A stretch of DNA of 64,000 nt from Martinezella lusitana (GTDB taxonomy: Bacteria > Pseudomonadota > Alphaproteobacteria > Rhizobiales > Rhizobiaceae): NCBI RefSeq assembly GCF_010668395.1, contig NZ_WUEY01000015.1, positions 62,001 through 126,000 of the forward strand. The letters run 5' to 3'. The position numbers were made by a program, and so were the translations under genes. The stretch's first letter is position 1; each line of letters begins with the position of its first letter. Positions 60,480 to 64,000 of the stretch are shown here, in pieces. The notes under the pieces are model-generated. The model was given only the letters and a program-made list of their open reading frames with translations. It was not told where the DNA came from and ran no database searches.

Positions 60480-61562
60480 TCAGTTCGACGGCGTCGGCGG
60501 CGGCACGAACGCGTTGCCTCGCCACTCCAGCAAGCGATAGGGGTTTTGTGTCAATTCGTGGTTCTGCCCGAAGGAGATCGGGCCGATCGCTGTCTGGAAT
60601 GCCGTGCCGACGAGCTTGTCGGCAATGGGCTTGTTGTCTGCCTTTGCGCCTTCCGCCGCCTGGCTGGCGATCTGTGCGGCGGCGGCGGCCGGCAGGATGT
60701 AGCCGTCCGGCTCGATACCGCCCGCGCGCATGGCTTGCACTGTCTGTTGGGCCGCCGGCAGGGTGCCGTACTCGGGCAGCGCGATTGCCTGCACGCTCTC
60801 CAGAAGAGGCAGCGGTTGGTCGGCGGCGCGCATGGCATCGCCGCCCATCAGAACCAGCGAGATATTTTCGCTCTTGGCGTCGCGGGCGATGACCGCGACA
60901 TCGCTGCGGTCGCCGCCGACGAAGACGCGCGTTGCGCCAGCCTTCTTCAGGCGGCGCACGAGGGCGATCTGCTGATCCTGGCCGGGGCGGTAAGTATCGG
61001 TGAAGACCGGCTTCAGCCCTTTTTCCTCGAGCGCGTTGCGGATCGCGCCGACCAACTCGCGGCCGTGTATCGTGCCGTCGTCGATCAGCGCCATTGGCTC
61101 CGCCGCCCAGTTTTTCAGGATCGTATCGATCGCCATGGCGGCCTCGGCGCTGTCGACCGGCGCCAGCCGAAACAATGGCCAGCCGCTCTTCAAGGCATCT
61201 TCCATGAGGATGCGCGAGCGCACGGAAACGGTGATGACGGGGATGCCGGCATCCTTGAGACGCGGCAGCGCGCCCTCCAGGGTCTCCGTGCAGAGGAAGC
61301 CGATCGCGACCTGTACCTTGGCGGCAACCAGCGCCTCGGCGGCAGCCCGGCCGCCGTCCTCGGTGCAAGGTTCGTCGACCACGGTCGCCGTATCCTTCTG
61401 GGCCTGGATCTCGAAATTGGCTCCGGCGGAGATTTCGGCGCCCAGCATCGCGAAGTTGCCGTCCTGCGGTGCTACTACGCCGATGTTAATTCCTGCGGCG
61501 TAGCTGCTGCCGGCCGCCGAAAGCAGCACAAACAGGAGCGGAAGGCGACGCAGAACGCTCAT
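60480..61562 (-). CDS. Branched-chain amino acid-type ABC substrate-binding protein
   Basis: The 360-residue protein has a signal peptide to about residue 23 (AAGSSYAAG) and the LivJ-like type I binding-protein fold, with IGVVAPQDGNFAMLG and a DGYILPAAAAAQ segment. No permease or ATPase genes are adjacent, so the transporter partner is unknown. It could be an orphan sensor-type binding protein; the ligand cannot be read from sequence. The start is the ATG at 61562. Confidence 0.88.
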   Translation of the reverse strand: MSVLRRLPLLFVLLSAAGSSYAAGINIGVVAPQDGNFAMLGAEISAGANFEIQAQKDTATVVDEPCTEDGGRAAAEALVAAKVQVAIGFLCTETLEGALPRLKDAGIPVITVSVRSRILMEDALKSGWPLFRLAPVDSAEAAMAIDTILKNWAAEPMALIDDGTIHGRELVGAIRNALEEKGLKPVFTDTYRPGQDQQIALVRRLKKAGATRVFVGGDRSDVAVIARDAKSENISLVLMGGDAMRAADQPLPLLESVQAIALPEYGTLPAAQQTVQAMRAGGIEPDGYILPAAAAAQIASQAAEGAKADNKPIADKLVGTAFQTAIGPISFGQNHELTQNPYRLLEWRGNAFVPPPTPSN

Positions 61563-61730
61563 CGATCGATTATCCCGGACAATTTTTCTGCTCTATTTAT
61601 CCGTCTGAAGGGGATCGTCAAAGAAAAAGCAACAAAATCTCTCTGTTTTCAATAATGCTATTGTAGAAAAGCTAATATCTGACCGTCATATTGAATGACA
61701 AACGGGCATGACATGACAAAGGAGACGGTG

Positions 61731-62225
61731 GTGCTAGACAGGCAGCGTATGGATCCGGCGCTTTATCGCGATGCCATGAGCCGCTACGCGGGGCATGTGC
61801 AGCTGGTGACGACGGCGCTCGGAGCGGAGCGGCGCGGCGTCACGATCACGGCTGCATGCTCGGTGTCGGATAGTCCCGCAACCGTTCTGATATGCCTCAA
61901 CAACAGCAACGCCAAGAACGAGATCTTCTTCAAGAGTGGGATCTTCGCGCTGAATACGCTCGGCGCGGATCACCAATCTTTGGCCGACGCCTTTTCCGGA
62001 AAGACGCAGCTGACCGTCGACGAGCGCTTCGCTGCCGGCAAGTTCGAGACGCTGGCAACCGGCGCGCCTGTCCTGACCGATGCGCTTGCCGCTTTCGATT
62101 GCCGCGTCATCGAGATCAAGCAGGCAACCACGCACAACATCATCTTCGGCGAGGTGATGGCCATACGCTACAGCGAAGCCAAGCCGGCATTGATCTATAT
62201 GAACCGGGGCTATCACGCGCTATAA
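61731..62225 (+). CDS. RutF-like flavin reductase
   Basis: This FMN-binding split-barrel flavin reductase shows RGVTITAACSVSDSPATVLICLN and LNTLGADHQSLADAFSGK, and ends in YHAL like RutF, which supplies reduced flavin to a monooxygenase. The likely start is the GTG at 61731 (164 residues), with AAGGAG six bases upstream. ATG codons at 61695 and 61713 lie before that site and are less likely. No rutA-type oxygenase is adjacent. It starts the operon with moxR and the VWA gene. Confidence 0.85.
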   Translation: MLDRQRMDPALYRDAMSRYAGHVQLVTTALGAERRGVTITAACSVSDSPATVLICLNNSNAKNEIFFKSGIFALNTLGADHQSLADAFSGKTQLTVDERFAAGKFETLATGAPVLTDALAAFDCRVIEIKQATTHNIIFGEVMAIRYSEAKPALIYMNRGYHAL

Positions 62226-62244
62226 CCCCTGCGAGGGAGTTATC

Positions 62245-63174
62245 ATGGCGGATCAGACATTACCTTCATTGCCGAGTTCGATCGATGAAGCGATGGCCTT
62301 GCTCGGCGCCCACGATTATCTGGCCGGCCGTGCGCTCGGCACGGTCCTGTTTCTCGCCCTGAAGATGAAGCGGCCGCTCTTTCTGGAGGGGGAGGCCGGT
62401 GTCGGCAAGACCGAGATCGCCAAGGTGCTCTCCAAGGCGCTCGACAGGCCGCTGATCCGGCTGCAATGCTACGAAGGGCTGGACGTATCCTCGGCCGTCT
62501 ACGAATGGAACTATCCGGCGCAGATGCTGGAAATCCGGCTGGCGGAGGCATCGGGCCTTACCGACCGCGACCGTATCGAGGCTGATATCTTCTCCGAGCG
62601 CTATCTCATCCGCCGGCCGGTGCTGCAGGCGCTGTCGGGTGTCGGTGGGCGTGCCCCGGTATTCCTGATCGACGAGCTCGACCGCACCGACGAGGCTTTC
62701 GAGGCATTCCTTCTAGAGGTGCTTTCCGATTTCCAGGTGACGGTGCCGGAACTCGGCACGATCCGCGCCGCCGAACCGCCGATCGTCATCATCACGACGA
62801 ACCGCACGCGCGAGGTGCATGACGCCCTGAAACGGCGCTGTCTCTATCATTGGGTCGATTATCCCGGGGCCGAGCAGGAGCTCGACATCATTCGCCGCAA
62901 GGTGCCCGGCTGCAACGAAGCGCTCTCGCGCCAGATCGTCGCCTATGTGCAGAAGCTGCGCACGCTCGATCTCTTCAAGAATCCCGGCGTTGCCGAGACC
63001 ATCGACTGGGCGACCGCCTTGACCGAGCTGGATCGGCTGGCGCTCGATCCGGAGACCGTTGCGGACACGCTGGGCACGCTGCTGAAATATCAGGACGATA
63101 TCGCTCGCATCCAGGGCGCCGAAGGCAGGCGCGTGCTGGATGAAGTGAAATCCGAACTGCTCGCGGCGGGATAA
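62245..63174 (+). CDS. MoxR-family AAA+ ATPase (CoxD-like)
   Basis: The 309-residue protein has Walker A G-E-A-G-V-G-K-T, Walker B FLIDELDRTDE and sensor 1 TTNRTREVHDALKRRC. MoxR ATPases act as chaperones for insertion of cofactors or maturation of enzymes, together with VWA proteins. The VWA gene follows three bases later. It most resembles CoxD-type members of carbon monoxide dehydrogenase clusters; no such cluster is in view. Confidence 0.9.
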   Translation: MADQTLPSLPSSIDEAMALLGAHDYLAGRALGTVLFLALKMKRPLFLEGEAGVGKTEIAKVLSKALDRPLIRLQCYEGLDVSSAVYEWNYPAQMLEIRLAEASGLTDRDRIEADIFSERYLIRRPVLQALSGVGGRAPVFLIDELDRTDEAFEAFLLEVLSDFQVTVPELGTIRAAEPPIVIITTNRTREVHDALKRRCLYHWVDYPGAEQELDIIRRKVPGCNEALSRQIVAYVQKLRTLDLFKNPGVAETIDWATALTELDRLALDPETVADTLGTLLKYQDDIARIQGAEGRRVLDEVKSELLAAG

Positions 63175-63177
63175 GTC

Positions 63178-64000
63178 ATGGAAACCGGCGCGCAGGATGG
63201 CATCGTCGTGGCGCCGTCACCGCCTGGTGACGGGCGCCTTGCCGACAATATCGTGCTGTTCGGCCGGGCGCTGCGCAAGGCGGGTCTCAAGATCGGTCCC
63301 GGAGCGATCGCCGACGCCATCGAGGCGGTCGAGGCCATAGGGATCGGTTCCCGCGAGGAGTTCCATGCCGCCTTGTGTTCGGCCTTCGTCAAGCGGCATG
63401 AAGATCTTGCCGTGTTCGACGAGGCGTTCCGGCTGTTCTGGCGCTCGCGCGATCTCGTTGCCAAGATGATCGCGATGATGTCGCCGGTCGCACCCGATCA
63501 CAGGGAGAAGGAAAAGCCGAAGCCGGGAGAGAGCCGGGCAAGCGATGCCTTGCTCAACGACCGCGGCGACCGGCGTCCCCCGCGGGAAACGCCCGATATC
63601 GAGATCGATGCGCGCTTCACGAGTTCCGGCAGCGAGCTGCTGCGTCATCTGGATTTCGCGCAGATGTCGGCAGCGGAAATCGCCTACGCCAGGAAGGAGC
63701 TCGAAAAGCTGCAATTGCCGCTCGACCGCGTGCGCACCCGCCGCTTTACGCCATCCCTGATGCCGGCCAAGGTCGATCCGCGTGCGACGATGCGCTCGGC
63801 GCTGCGAACGGGAGGAGCGCTGATCCTGCCGCGTTTTCGGCGGCCGAAAGAAATACAGCCGCCGCTGGTCGTGCTTGCCGATATTTCAGGCTCCATGAGC
63901 CAATATACGCGCATCTTCCTGCATTTCCTGCATGTGCTGACCGAGCGGCGCCGGCGGGTTCATACGTTTCTGTTCGGAACGCGCCTGACCAACGTGACGC
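63178..64000 (+). CDS. VWA-domain protein, CoxE-like (3' end outside window)
   Basis: The 274 codons seen show an N-terminal helical domain and then a VWA domain with the MIDAS motif D-I-S-G-S-M-S in LVVLADISGSMS and the Arg-rich LTERRRRVHTF region. It is the partner type of the MoxR ATPase directly upstream. The start is the ATG at 63178. The frame leaves the window at 64000, so the length is unknown. Confidence 0.88.
   Translation, partial: METGAQDGIVVAPSPPGDGRLADNIVLFGRALRKAGLKIGPGAIADAIEAVEAIGIGSREEFHAALCSAFVKRHEDLAVFDEAFRLFWRSRDLVAKMIAMMSPVAPDHREKEKPKPGESRASDALLNDRGDRRPPRETPDIEIDARFTSSGSELLRHLDFAQMSAAEIAYARKELEKLQLPLDRVRTRRFTPSLMPAKVDPRATMRSALRTGGALILPRFRRPKEIQPPLVVLADISGSMSQYTRIFLHFLHVLTERRRRVHTFLFGTRLTNVT

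Noticed and set aside
1..64000. CRISPR array, prophage, rRNA, tRNA or integrated plasmid
   Set aside because: No spaced direct repeats, phage genes, rRNA-like sequence or tRNA cloverleaf was seen. The only short repeats are the in-frame coiled-coil repeats and the insertion-sequence ends.

Overview
The window is a chromosomal segment from an alphaproteobacterium of the Rhizobium/Agrobacterium group (Hyphomicrobiales). This rests on gene content and gene style: a giant polar-growth coiled-coil protein of the GPR/RgsE type, a CckA hybrid kinase, TTAA-N7-TTAA boxes of the CtrA type, a single-cysteine DksA, a separate PurS/PurQ/PurL system, a eukaryote-like NADP isocitrate dehydrogenase, a GAAC-N7-GTAC box before recA, uniformly GC-rich coding DNA and frequent TTG starts. 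Almost everything is core genome. The only mobile element I can support is one IS200-like insertion. I saw no rRNA, tRNA, CRISPR array or prophage.

Layout. 1-7.6 kb: the giant growth-pole protein (minus, running off the left edge) and a divergent HPt phosphotransfer gene share a promoter region with two CtrA-type boxes. 7.7-11.1 kb: ferredoxin, a secreted HEXXH protein and the folP-folB-folK operon. 11.1-16.7 kb: small secreted protein, ycjX-ycjF, sixA, dksA and a FliO-domain protein. 17-20.9 kb: cckA, then an auxiliary-type tryptophanyl-tRNA synthetase behind what looks like a Trp-codon attenuator. 21-27 kb: psuK-psuG, recA and alaS. 27-31.5 kb: AraC/GyrI regulator, GST, IS200-like element, icd and an exported protein. 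31.6-36.6 kb: trmJ-murI-GNAT cluster, an lldD-like oxidase and a HerA-like ATPase. 36.8-45.2 kb: rpsD, glsA, ttcA, two tandem inositol-monophosphatase paralogues, a membrane adenylate cyclase, two tandem MFS pumps and grxD. 45.5-60.4 kb: the purine block purC-purS-purQ ... purL-bolA ... grxD, with unrelated genes inserted at two points, followed by purB and rpe. 60.5-64 kb: a periplasmic binding protein, then a RutF-like / MoxR / VWA operon cut by the right edge.

How the genes work together. Cell-cycle and polar growth control is a recurring theme (growth-pole protein, HPt protein, CckA, CtrA boxes). Folate synthesis (folPBK) supplies the one-carbon donors used in purine synthesis (purC, S, Q, L, B). 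Translation and stress functions recur (alaS, trpS, rpsD, trmJ, ttcA, dksA, recA). The most interesting new-looking signals are the MWWRSI leader with mutually exclusive stems before the TrpRS II gene, the strict 33-bp register of the giant coiled-coil gene, the CtrA-box cluster, and the purB terminator lying inside the end of a convergent coding region.
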